DNA from: Gymnogyps californianus
Taxonomy: Eukaryota > Chordata > Aves > Accipitriformes > Cathartidae
Assembly: GCF_018139145.2 (NCBI RefSeq)
Contig: NC_059471.1
Coordinates: 96,722,914 to 96,786,913 of the forward strand
DNA length: 64,000 nucleotides
Direction of reading: 5' to 3'
The position numbers and the translations under genes were made by a program. Position 1 is the first letter of the stretch. Each line of letters starts with the position of its first letter. This document shows positions 25,377-37,406 of this stretch, piece by piece. The notes beneath the pieces are model-generated. The model was given only the letters and a program-made list of their open reading frames with translations. It ran no database searches and was not told the DNA's origin.

Positions 25377-27451
25377 AATCAGAATATGCAAATTCATTAA
25401 GTTCAAGAAATATTTTTCAAGAAGTTATATACACCATCTTTAGATTAAACAGATCCTGGTCTGATATCATATGCCAATTCCAGCATACATTCAGGAGAGG
25501 AAAAAGGAAGTAGGGGAGAGAGAGTGCCATGAAAATAGTTTTTCTATAACTAATGGCATTACTACTTCAGATATGATATCTCATGCCCTGTTGATATTAG
25601 ATGCAAGAGTCACAAGTTGTTCATGAAGGTAAGATTCACCCTTTTCCAATGGCAAAGCTTCTGGCCCTATCCTTGCACTGCTGTAAGCCAGTAAACTTTA
25701 AACTCTGCATGTTTGCATGCAGAGAACCCACTGCCAATGCAGACCCAGATTGTGCCGGCCCTATGCCTCAGGCCAGAAAAACACCAAGGAGAAAATCCAC
25801 TTCTGGTGTGGAGAGGAGAAAACATTTTCCTGACAAACGATTTAAAAGAAAATAATAATACTGAGAGCTATTTGTAACTGTTCGGAAAAAACTGAACAAG
25901 TCCCAGTTACAGACAGACTGGCAGGCAGAGAGTGGAGAAAACACTGCAGAGCTAATTAATTTATTACATAAATCCCATGGCTTATAAAGTGATTATCACT
26001 TCATATAAATGTTGTGAGCAAAAAAGGAACATTAGAGCTTTTGAGAGCATTGACCAGCATCAACCAGCATCCTTTTGGGAGGGTAGGACCGGTGTAGTAT
26101 CGAACCTCCAGGAACTAGTGACTCATGACATGCTGCATGTATTGGCCAGATTTTTCCAAAACCAGAAGCTCTTCCTTCCCCCTACCTTAAAAAGAGAATA
26201 AAACAAAACAACCCCCCCAAAATCCCCAAGCCCACAAACAGTACAATGAGAGAGGAAAAAAACAAAAAATTTAAACCCCCTGGTCTTCGTAACCCAGTTC
26301 CTCCTACATGCGTTTCCCACAAACTGTCAACATCCCACAGGAATCTACCCACGTTACACATCACAGCACAATGCTCCCAACAAAGGCATCTCAACCCATG
26401 ATGTTTCAGGCAGCCTTTCAAACCGCCTTCAGTATATCTAGGTTCATCAGCTCTGTAATTAGGTGTTAAGTTTAAGCAATCCAGGAATTTATGCAGGGAG
26501 ATACTTCTTTGGCTGTTCAGCATGATTTATGCCTGCATGGTCTAGCTGGAATGAACAAAGGTTCGTCCCATGAAGAAAATGAGTCTTTCCATATCTGTAG
26601 TAGGCTTCAGTTCAGTGAAGCACTTAAACGTATGTTCAGGTTCATCCCTATTTAGAATAGCATTTAAACGAGCATGGGTAGCTCAGAGGTCCTTTCAGTT
26701 CCATGAGACTAAAGCATGCGGGTAACTGCTCTCCTAAACAGGCTTTAATTTATAAACAACATCAATAATAATGTTAATAATCATCATTATAACAACATCT
26801 GCTCTGTTTGGCTTTACATGACAACACCAGACTTCAGAAGTGAACTATGATAAATTATAAGCATAGATTCTTGCCATAAACATAGCAGGAAAGATAACAT
26901 TGTGAATAACATTGATCCTTGCCAATACAGTTTTCTCTGGTACATGCCAGAGTGTTGCAGGGTTAAAATGACCATTCAAAATGCCTCTTTGATGTGTGAT
27001 TAACTCTCAGCAAGTGAATATTCCTAGTGACCCAGAGAACTGAAGGCTCTGTCATATGTTTCATTTAGTCTCCAACATCAAGGGTTAAGACAAAAAAGGT
27101 GGAAAAATATCATTCTAGGATACCAGGAGGCAAACGACAAAATATGACAAAATGTAACACAAAATTATTGCGTCACGTCAGCAGCCAGTTGTGCAGAGGG
27201 CTGCATAGCATGTTTTCAGATGTTTTGCTAATCATTACACTGGTATGTGTTGAGAGAAGCGATGTTAATGACTCTTCTCATATTCCCAAACATTTGCCCA
27301 GAATGGGAATAACAACAAATTTGGCAATCAATTGTTGAAGTTTCAGCACCTATCATACCTAGCGTAACTCACTAATCTAAACATGGATCTGCCTCTGTTT
27401 TCACCACACATACCTTAATTGCCACAAAAACTGATTTACATTGTTATCTCT

Positions 27452-27494
27452 TAGGTGTATTAGATGACTTCCTGCAGCCCCTTCCAACTTTCAG
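27452..27494 (+). repeat. Possible CR1 3'-tail remnant
   Basis: ATTAGATGACTTCCTGCAG followed by CCCCTTCCAACTTT parallels the CR1 tail 'ACTAGATGACCTCCAGAGG' and 'TCCCTTCCAACCT'. Only about 40 bases match and the upstream part is not recognisable, so chance cannot be excluded. Confidence 0.35.
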
Positions 27495-30400
27495 ATGAAC
27501 TTCAGATACACTGTAAGCCAGACAACACATTGTAGCTCTACAGCTTCCAACACACTATTAGGACTAGTACTCTGATACTCCCTTTATTTTATTTAATTTA
27601 CCTTCCTATATATACACCTTCTCAAAACCTTAACAGTTTTGAGAAAAGTCTGAGCCATTAGCATGCAGACCTCAGTAGTATTCAGGGACACCTGCCACAC
27701 TGCCGTAGCTATAGGTGACTATCCAACCACGCTGCAATAAAGAACAATAGTTAGTGCTTACTGTACTGGCATGTTTTTCCAGGTTAATTTTTGTTTTTCT
27801 AAATCTAATCTTTATTCACGCTTTCTTGTCTTTCAAAGAAAAATGACAACATTTTATTACTAGTTAATTTTCTGAAGTAACTCTACTTTTGCAGTTGCAT
27901 CTGAAACAACTGAAATCTTTGCACTTACTATATATATGGCTATGTATATAAATACAGATTTATGCATAATAAAATCTGTAGAGGTATCTTGATTATATTC
28001 TTTTGCCAGGAAATATTTAAAATGACAAAAGAGCAAATTTCGTGGTCGAAAGACTCACATATCTCAACTGGTACATACTGCAATTTTTCCATTTGATCTT
28101 TACTGTGACCTTATGCAAACCACAACATTTCAGGAAATGTTGTGATCTTTCTAGTCAGTGATTGTGAAGCAACATTTTAAAGGAGGGTTTTCAGGCATAT
28201 TACCAGTTTCTTATTCCATGGAAATGCAGGGGAGGAGAAAAAGCTCTCTTATCTTACTTAGTCATTCAACACTGGTATTAATGGTATGTTCATATATCTA
28301 ATAACTTTCTGGTTTTTATTTGTATGTTAATATTAATGTAAAACAAATTGAAAGACAAATCATAAAAGTGAGAAATTTTTAATGTCTGAGTCATCACTGA
28401 AAGGACAGAGTGACAACATATGAATGGTCTACCAGATGGTCCCAAGCCTCTAATCCTTAAGATCTGCCTGAGTGCAGCACCAGACCTTAAGGTTCATGAG
28501 TGATCGAAATGTTAAAGCTCTGGTTTTTTATACAATTACCTCTAAAAAAGCAAGCTTGCAACCCCCTCAAATATAAACACTTATTTTTGAAAAAAAGCTG
28601 TCATAATTTTTTAATTGCTTAAAGTACTTTTGCAGTATCTTGAAATGAGAGAGATTACAATGGACCTTTGCCCAGCAGACATGCTTTGGGAGGAGGATTT
28701 GAGGCCAAACACCTCTGTGTTGGCTTCCTGTAGCTCCGCAACCTACTTGGCATTGTGGGTTCCCATCCACTGGGTCCTCTGACTTTGCCAGCTCAGTTAT
28801 TACACCCTTGCGAGCTGCTGAGCAGGAACACGGGGCTCCTCTCCCCCTTGAACCAGGGGTCTGCAGGCAGCCCGGCTGGCAGCGCCTGGCAGGATGCAGC
28901 CCGGCAGCAATAGGCAGCGCCACTTTTGCAGGACAGGAGAAGGCAGAAGGCAGGAGGAGAAAGTGGCCAAAGCTTGCTTCCCTTTCTCTTCTGTGGAAGT
29001 CAGCCCAGCTTGTTTGCACCTGTCAGCCGTGCTTTAAAATGGTTATTTTAAAAGCTGCATTCATTTGCTCTGCACGTTTCTCTCCTTCCATGAGGCAAAG
29101 AGGAATAAAAGCAAAGAGCTCAGCCCCACTTGAAGGAGAGGCACCACTTCATTTCCGTATACATGCAGTTTTCTTCTTGTGTCAGGACACTGCTTGAGGA
29201 TGTGGCACAGAGGGAGGAGGGGGTAAGGTAGACGAGCTCCAGTGTAGTTCATGCCCAGGTTACACTCTGGAGAGATGCAGCAACACCTGATAGACAGATA
29301 TGCTCAGCCCACAGCTTTCCCATAGCGTGGCCACAGCTCACAGAAACCAGGAGGGGAGGGGACAGGTTTGGCAAAAAAGGAAGTACAGGGTTGTCGACCT
29401 GTTTTTGTTTGTTTGCTTTTTGTAAAACTCACGTCGACATAAAAAGCCAACATAAATTACAATTGCTCATCATATCTGCAATTATTAGGAAGAGCTGTTC
29501 CTAGTTTCAGTCCTAATTATGGTGCTAGTAATTTCAGATTCTTTTTTAACATGGTATGAGGGACTGCACAAAATCTGCCCGTGAAAACAAGCAATGACCA
29601 TAAAGGTGTAAAATGAGATAATTATAGTCTGAAACAAAAGAAAAAATGTTAGTACTCAACTCCCTCAATGAGAATTAAAACTTACATCTGATGGCCATAA
29701 CTTAAGCATCTACTTGGGAACAGAAGCCATTTTGTTCCTTGTTAGTCCTAATTTACATTCCTACAACAGTGCTGGAATAAAAAGACAGACCAGTGACCAA
29801 ATGGAAAAGTCTGCATAGTCTTGAAGAAAACATGCTTAGCATTTAAATTCCCTTTGCTGCAATACCAGTTTCATTAGGACCGATCGGCTCTTTGCTTTCA
29901 TTCAAAACAGGCACAGAGGCAACCAAGTTCAGGTTCAAGAGTCTCTTGAAAGGCTCTTCAAACTGACATGCCTTCCTCTGTCTCTGTGGTGTGAGAGCAG
30001 TGGACTCTTCAAGCTCTCCCGTGCTGCTGTGGCACACCTGCTATCGAAAAACGCCAGTGGGAAAGACGAATAGCAAAGCTGCTGCAATTTTTCAGGTGGA
30101 GAAAAGTCTATTGTCAACAGTCCTCCACAGAAAGCAAAGGAAGGAAGATCATTGCCAGAGCAGCACTGTAGGGTGACGAAGCCCTTGCCCACAGCACGTA
30201 CGGCATCTCTCTTTAGTTAACACTGACAATGAAACCCCAAGCCTTCATTTTTTTTGCTTTCTCCCGAGAAGGCATGTTTGGAGGGTTCTCCAGGAAGGCT
30301 GGAGCCCTTTGGGCGCATCGGGATGGGACCAGCCCATCCCGACTGTGGGTGAGCCAGCAGCCAGCCCCTGGGTCTCTGCAGCGGCTCCCAGCCCGCCCCA

Positions 30401-32270
30401 CTTTTGCAAAAGGAAGACAGTCGGGGCTGCGCAATGGGGAAGAATAAGGCAAAAGGAGGGGGAAGAGCAATTATAAGAAGCAATCTCCAAATGATCACAT
30501 CTTGATGTATTTATTTACACTTCTTCTCATAAATTCCACCAGCCACATTCCTAATCCCAAAGATTCTGAAATATGCAGCAGAACAGTTATTTTCCCTGGA
30601 CTGGGATACGTTCACTAGCCACAACTCATTACTTGGAAACCCCTTCACAATTAAGCCTTTATTAAAACTTTTCAGGATAAATAGTGGCTAAATTTAGACC
30701 AGGTTCCCTCCAGTTTTTGCCAGTAGAAATGCAAGTGTTGTGTGTCCTGAGGGACAAGTGATTTGTTGCCAATAATTTAACAGAGGGCTCCTCACAAAAA
30801 TATTCTCCATTAATCCATAACAAGCTCCATGTCCCAGGTGTCTGTGTTTGTGCATGCTCCTAAAGTGGACAGGTGAGAGAATGGGCAATCTGTTTGTTTG
30901 AGGTTTTTTTCCCATTTAAACAAAACCACTATTAAAATGAATTAATCCTAAAAAGAAGGCAATACCTTCTCCTTTAATACCATTAACTCTGCAGGAAAAC
31001 AAATGGCTCCACAGAACATTAGCAGCAATCAAAGGGCAAACAATCTATGGTCAATCAAAATAAATGTAACAGATGATACAAATCTGCTTTCACTTACAGT
31101 AAATGAGTGTATATAGATATCTACATGGGTAAATAGGCTTCTCAGAAGTTTATTCTGGGGAAAACTCATAAAACTTGGAAATGCCAAGTAGATATCTTTA
31201 TGTCCCACTGTGCAGTCGCTCATAAACTTCATGTACATTTACTGTAAAAGTAACATTGCCACTGATTATTACTGACTGAATGCAAGTCAAATATTTCTTT
31301 GAAACAATCACATAAGGAATACATTTGCAATATTTTAAATAGCTAAAAGTAACCGATCACAGATGTAATTAAACGAAGCCATTTGTTACTGCATTATTCA
31401 AATGTCCTGCTACCATGCAAGGTGTACTTTTCTCACAATACGCTAATCCCAGCCACGCTGGCCCCCTTTTTGCAAGTTCTTTTCCTGCATTGTTCTAGCC
31501 TAGCAATCACTCTGCATATTGACGTTTCTGTTCAAATAAACACGCTTAGATATGGGGTTCCTTGGCATTTCCAGAACTTCAGAGTGTTTTCAAGTGCACT
31601 TCCTAATGCCTTTTGCACTTGAGAAAGCCTCATGTGTAATTTTAAAGAAGAAATATGAATTCTCATGACATGAAACATATGCCTTGTGAAGAATATAAAT
31701 TTTGCAATGATGTGTGGCATAATATCCACTCGGAATGTACTGCTTTTATAGAGAGGGTCACACGCTTGTTTCTCTTGAATAGAATATTACTCTGTGAGTA
31801 AGTCACTGTGAATCAAAGGGTCTCCTAAACCAATAAAGTACTGTACAACAAGCTCAATAATAAGAGAACAGGGTTCGAAGAGCTGCAAGCATTAAATAAC
31901 GTGGTAAGATGCAGACGGTCAAATACACAAGGTGTATAATTAACTCTAGAGTATTTAAGAAACTTTCAGCCTGGTTTATTACTTATCAAAGACATTTTAA
32001 TGTGGCTTTGCAAGAGGTCTTTATCTTACTGAAAATTAGCTTTTCAATAAATTTCTGTTACCCCTCAGGCCGGATAATTGCAGTAAACCTGCATTGATCA
32101 AGGAGTATAATGATTGTCTTTCCCTGCACCTGACATTTCTACCATTTCAGTTTTAGTAGGTTTTTCTTTGATTTGCTCAATTATTAGCTGGTTTTATGCC
32201 TGTGAGAGTGTATGACAGAACTGAAGGGATGCATCCTTCGTGATATTCAGCACAGCTCTATCATGCTATT

Positions 32271-32317
32271 TTTATACCAGCATAAAATCGGTGTAATACA
32301 GTGATGAATCAGGCCTG
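32271..32317. repeat. Possible old amniote repeat fragment
   Basis: The string TACCAGCATAAAATCGGTGTAA continues into CAGTGATGAATCAGGCCTG. It resembles the ancient 'CCAGTGTAAATC...CAGTGA...GAATCAGGCC' repeat found across amniotes. I cannot assign the family name. Confidence 0.35.
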
Positions 32318-35300
32318 TAACAGCTAATCCTTCGTATCTCAAGAAGGCATAGTTACTCTCTGGTTTTTTAGGTACTCTTAGTTACTGTCATAGTTGCTTT
32401 TTGTTTTTTAATTAAACTTACTGTTCTGTTTTGCCAGTCCCTTACGTCTTGTGAAAGCCTGTGTGATATCCAGTGTACAGAAGCCTGAATTCACTTAGTT
32501 TTGAGAATATTCATCAGACTGAGGGAGTTGGTTTTGCCGATTCCCTGTCAGAGGTATCTCACAACTGTGGCTTACTAAACCCAAATGCTCACATTTGTTC
32601 ATCATACAGAAGAAAACAAAACTGAATTGATATGTGTAGCATAAGAAGTAAGTTTTTATAAGCCAGATGCAGAAAGACAGTTCTGGCTTCTGGGATGCCT
32701 GTGTGTACGTACAGAAAGGATACCTCCCATCATGTCAGGGTTTGACGACTACCGCCGCAGTGCAACTGACTTTTTCAACACTCTTTCGACATCTAGGCTG
32801 CCATCACTGTTACAGCGGCAGTTTTGTGATAGCTGTCACATACATACTGTTTTCAGCTGGCTTCATGTGTTTTAAAATCAATCCACAGCTCTTGCCATAA
32901 GGAGACATTTGTTTCTTAAGAGGAGAATGATGTGGGAAGAGAGACACCATGAACACTTCCAGGGCTGCTCTCAAGGATGCGATCTCACAGCTAGAGCTCA
33001 TGATTTCCTCTGGATACCTGAGAGGCACTTCCGAAGTAGCTCAAGCCCATCTGCGTCCTATCTATCTGCTGTGATCTCATGCTCCTGCCCTGCCTGCTCC
33101 CTTCCACCAGGGTGGGTGGGCTCTTGCCTGCCTATGCAGCAAGTAGGGAAATGCATTTCTGCCAATGCAGCTGAAAACAAGGACTGCAAGGAAGCATTGA
33201 GCTTTCTGCAAAGTCAGCTCCTGCAGCTCCCGGAGCTGGTGCAAGGACAGGACAGGAGTGCATGACGGGAGCGGGCAGGACATCAAGCTGCCATTGAGCT
33301 TCATCTTCTGGTTATAGTTTCACATCTCGCTGAGCCCTGCCAAGGAAGAGGGAAGAGATCCTGCTCCTCATCCTCTCTCCTCCTCCAGCCACATGCTCCT
33401 GCCCCATTCCCCTTGGGATGGCTCTAGCAATCAGATAGCCCTGGGGCAAATCAATTCAGAGAATTGACCCAGTGGAAATCTAACACTGCATATAAACAAA
33501 TATGCAAATAAAAGAACAGTTTGCTGCCAGATATGTCAACCTGTCAACTGAGCTGACTCGCCCTAAGGCCACACAACTGCCAAAGCCAATATGAGAAGGG
33601 AGGGGGGTACTTGCAGCTGGGGAAAGGGGGCAGGGGAGAGGGAGCAGGACCTTCCTTTTCAGTGGAAGGTGGGTGCTGGCTTGACAGAGCTGCTTTTAAT
33701 GTGTAGGCATCCCCTCCGGTTCTGTGACGCCTGTGGTTTGGATGGAGGAGGGCTTAACAGAGGGCAAAATTCAAAGAGGCAAATTTTAGCTCCTGGAGGT
33801 TCATCCACCAGGGCTGATCCTCTAATCAGTGGAGGGAAATGGACTTCTCTGGGCGAGTGACTGCGGACGCCCTTATCTCAGCTGTGATCATGGAGGGAGC
33901 CCAGAGACATTACTTCTTCTAGGGCCAAGGCAGCCTTTGTGAAAATCTGTAATAGCAATGATTTTCAGCTTGTCTCATCACAGATGCCTACAGTTTTCCG
34001 TCGGAGGGCTGAAGGCCGGTAGGATGAATTTTACCCCACTGACGAGGGGCTTGCCTGGCTGGCTCGACTCCTGGCAGCCCCTGCAGAAGTCACCTGTGAG
34101 CTCAGGAGTCTGTGAACCACAGGCAGAACCCCACAACCCCACAAAACTACACACTCAATTCCCTCCACACAGGCAGGGCAGCAGAAACGAAGAGGGAGCA
34201 ATAATAGTTCTGCGCTACTGCTGCCACTGAATTAAAGATAAATAGTTAAGAAAAATGTTCTTTTTTTTTCAATAAGTGTATTTAAAAATAAAGAATATCT
34301 GTATTTAAATAAAATGATCCATGTTTTTTACTACACACTCATGATGCTTGCCTTGCATTTTCCCCATGACAACTTGTATGATTTATTATGACAAACCACT
34401 AGCCCTAGTAACAGCAGACACAGATCTTTGGCAGGAAAATATGCTACATATTTTAAAGCTGTTTTATACTAAACGTATATTTTCAGTCCAATGCAAGGTA
34501 GAGAGAAAGCCCCCAATGTTTTTCTAAATGGATAGGGTCTTGATAAGTTAAGAAAACGAAAAATCAAATTTCCGAGCCTCTCATACTAAAAAGAAATTGA
34601 AATATACTTTAAAAACAAAACCCGTCTCAAATATTCTCTAGGAAATTGTTATATTTTGCTATCATGGAATTTCACCACGACTCACGGAGTTCTCCTCATT
34701 TCTAGTTTTTCGCATAACCAGTCTTTTGTCCTCTAGTTTGCACTGGGCTGAATTTACAGGGTCAGCTACCATCTTTTTCTGTTACTGAATTCAGAAAGAT
34801 TCCTCTTTAAGCAATCTTGCCTCTTATAAGCATATTCTGAAATCATTTAACTGCCTATTAATTAAACTAAAGATTTCAGGATTGCTTTGCATGTGCAGTA
34901 TGTCAATAGGTTCCATTCTCTATACTTAATAAAATGCTGAAAATTTTGTGTGTATGTGTGCATAGGAGGAAATGAGCAGTGGCTCCTAAATTGGTAACAT
35001 TTGAAGAGTAAAAAATGTGGTATGTTTGTTTCTGCTTTATGAAATTCTTAGGTTTCAACAGTCCTATCTTAGATGCATATGGTCTGTCAGTATAGTTTAC
35101 CGCAGTTGACTCACCATTTTAATCTGTGAAAAGCTCATCACCTGTGCTACATGCTAAAATATTGATAAATAATATATGTGGAAATTAGTTACTATTAATG
35201 TACAATACTGCTAGATTAATAAGTTCCTATTATACAGAAGGAATTTGTGTAATTAAGATCATTTATCTGTAAAAAGAATGAGTGTTTGAAGTCGCCCATG

Positions 35301-35609
35301 ATATGTATCACACAACATCATAAGAAATTATAAACAAAACCCACACTGAAAAAAAACCCAAAATCCAAAAAAAGAGGAAAGAATACATTTCCCTACACAG
35401 GCAAGATAATGGAACTTTGGAGCTTGTGAAAATTCTTAAATGTTAGACACTCAAACAAAATGTTTAATTTGTTCAAGATTTATTATCCAACATTAGTATG
35501 AAGACAGACCGAGAATGTTACGTGAGCAACTCAGCGAAACTTGCAGGACACAGTACCATCTTATTTACTGTGTTTTAAATGTCTGCTCAATGCCATGAAC
35601 GCACAAGAC

Positions 35610-35705
35610 CTGTGCTTTATTTAAAGTTCTGCTGGATAATTCAGGGCAAGTCATTTCATCTCTTCAGGTCTTCATTTTTTCCTGGCGATAATACACTGAT
35701 CTCTG
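35610..35705 (+). repeat. MIR-like (CORE-SINE) fossil
   Basis: GGCAAGTCATTTCATCTCTTCAGGTCTTCATTTTTTCCTGGCGATAATA runs parallel to the MIR core 'GGGCAAGTCACTTAACCTCTCTGTGCCTCAGTTTCC...GGGGATAATA', in order and with similar spacing. Preceding bases (GACCTGTGCTTTATTTAAAG) may be the diverged upstream part. It is a fossil with no coding function. Confidence 0.55.
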
Positions 35706-36945
35706 TGTTAAAGGATACTGGGACGTAGTATTGAAACTATTAAGTGTTTCATTATCCCTTCCTGAGCATCACTGCTCTTGCCTCAGGACAGCATAGAAGA
35801 GAAATGACAAATAGACACTGTTGTCCAGCTTTCTTTGACCCTGCTTAGGAAAAAAAGTTTTGTTAAGTTAAAGGTGTTGCTCACTGACACATGAAACACT
35901 AGGGGTGAAACTCTAGTTTCATTAAAGACAATGTGGTTTTTGCCATCATCCTTGATGGATTTGTCTTTGATAGGATTCTGCACACTGCCTCATTTCAAAC
36001 TACACTTATTATGTACTTCGCTAATATATCAACTTGTAAGGAAAAAAATCTTCTCTGGATGAATGTTACACATGAAGAAGGCTATGAGGAGCAGCCCTTT
36101 TATTCAGAAAGCTGAAGGATGGCAGTCTGGCATAAAATTTACAACAGAAGTAAAATAACAACCTAAACTGTGGATATTATTTTGACTCTAAAATATACAT
36201 CTTTGTTCTACGCCTTGGTTGCCATTGAGGTATCAGATTTTTAAAATGTTGCCCAAGAAGAACAGGCAGTTTATTGCTATTCCCTGCTTCTCTTTTTCCC
36301 AAGCTGCAGCAATCAAATGAACAAGAAAAGTCATTTGTACAAGGTGGAGTAGATATCTGTTAACATGCATGCTGATTTTATGGTGGAGTAGAAGGCACAT
36401 AGCTTTAACCGTTCACTGAAGAACACTCTTAAACTTGCATTTATTTACATAGCATCTATGGCATTTAGCTGACTGAAGAGAATTGATTAGCAAGAAGGCT
36501 GTTAAACAGCAGTCCTATAGCAGGCACTGCACTGAGGATTAGAGGTTTATTTCACTAATTGGTGCCCTCCTGTAGTCTTTATGAGTCAATTCTAAAAAAT
36601 AAAGGAGCACTCCAAACTGTGTTTAGAATAAAAGCAGAGTGATGCTTTTCACTGCACAGAAATCCCATAGCTGAGCTTTTTTGGAAATGAGTTTAGGATT
36701 TTCCAGCCAAATTATTCCTCTCCAGTGAATTCTTGCTTGCAGTGCTGTATCCTTACTGTGCTGCTTTGGCAAACCCCAGATAGCATGGCATGCTGAAAAC
36801 CAGACCTGTAGCTGCCATGGTAGACATGATGTTGCCTTAACTGTCCACCACGGCTGCCTGGGCCATAGGAGCCACACACCTTTGTGGGAGCAGAGCCCTT
36901 TCATGGCCCCGGCTGACGAGCCGGCCGGCAGCAGCACCGCACACA

Positions 36946-36973
36946 AGGCAGGCAGGCAGGCAGGCAGGCAGGC
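36946..36973. repeat. (AGGC)7 microsatellite
   Basis: Seven perfect AGGC units in a GC-richer patch. On the minus strand it reads as a Pro-Ala-Cys-Leu peptide repeat in one open frame, which is only a reflection of the tetranucleotide unit. Confidence 0.95.
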
Positions 36974-37394
36974 ACGGCTTCCACCCCACGGAGACAGCAG
37001 CGCAAAGGCTCGTTATAATGTCATCTCTGCAGAAGTACAGCGTGTGCACCTGCAGGTTTGAACGATGCCATGGGAGCATGGCGGCGGCTGTGAGGTGGGA
37101 CCCGGGGAGCTCCAGGACATCCACCAAGGAGCAGGCATCTCTTGCCGACGAACTAAACTTGTACAGGGAGGACTAAAGAGGGAAACAGGTTTCAGCGAGT
37201 TCCCCTTATGTTTTGAAGAATGTTTTATCATGGGTAGGCAGAAATAAAGTTCTCATCTCTGTGGTTTTAATAGTAATCTGAAATAAGGAGATGCGCACGC
37301 TGAACTCTGAAGAGCAGTGTTGGTACTAACATGATGGGCAAACGGGCTACCTAGCTCCAGCTGGCTCCTGGAGGTTCCCAGGGTGTGGAGAGCA

Positions 37395-37406
37395 CCACTA
37401 GAGGGC
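37395..37406 (+). promoter_or_regulatory. Candidate CTCF site (core motif)
   Basis: CCACTAGAGGGC matches the vertebrate CTCF core CCASYAGRKGGC at all 12 positions, on the plus strand. CTCF is the zinc-finger protein that anchors chromatin loops and insulators, and the directed motif sets loop orientation. A 12-base degenerate motif can occur by chance, and binding is not shown by sequence alone. Confidence 0.45.

Noticed and set aside
26670..26705. GGTAGCTCAG, which resembles a tRNA A box
   Set aside because: No B box (GGTTCGAATCC type) or cloverleaf pairing follows within tRNA length.
31870..31882. GGGTTCGAAGA, which resembles a tRNA B box
   Set aside because: No A box lies upstream at the right distance and no acceptor-stem pairing is seen.
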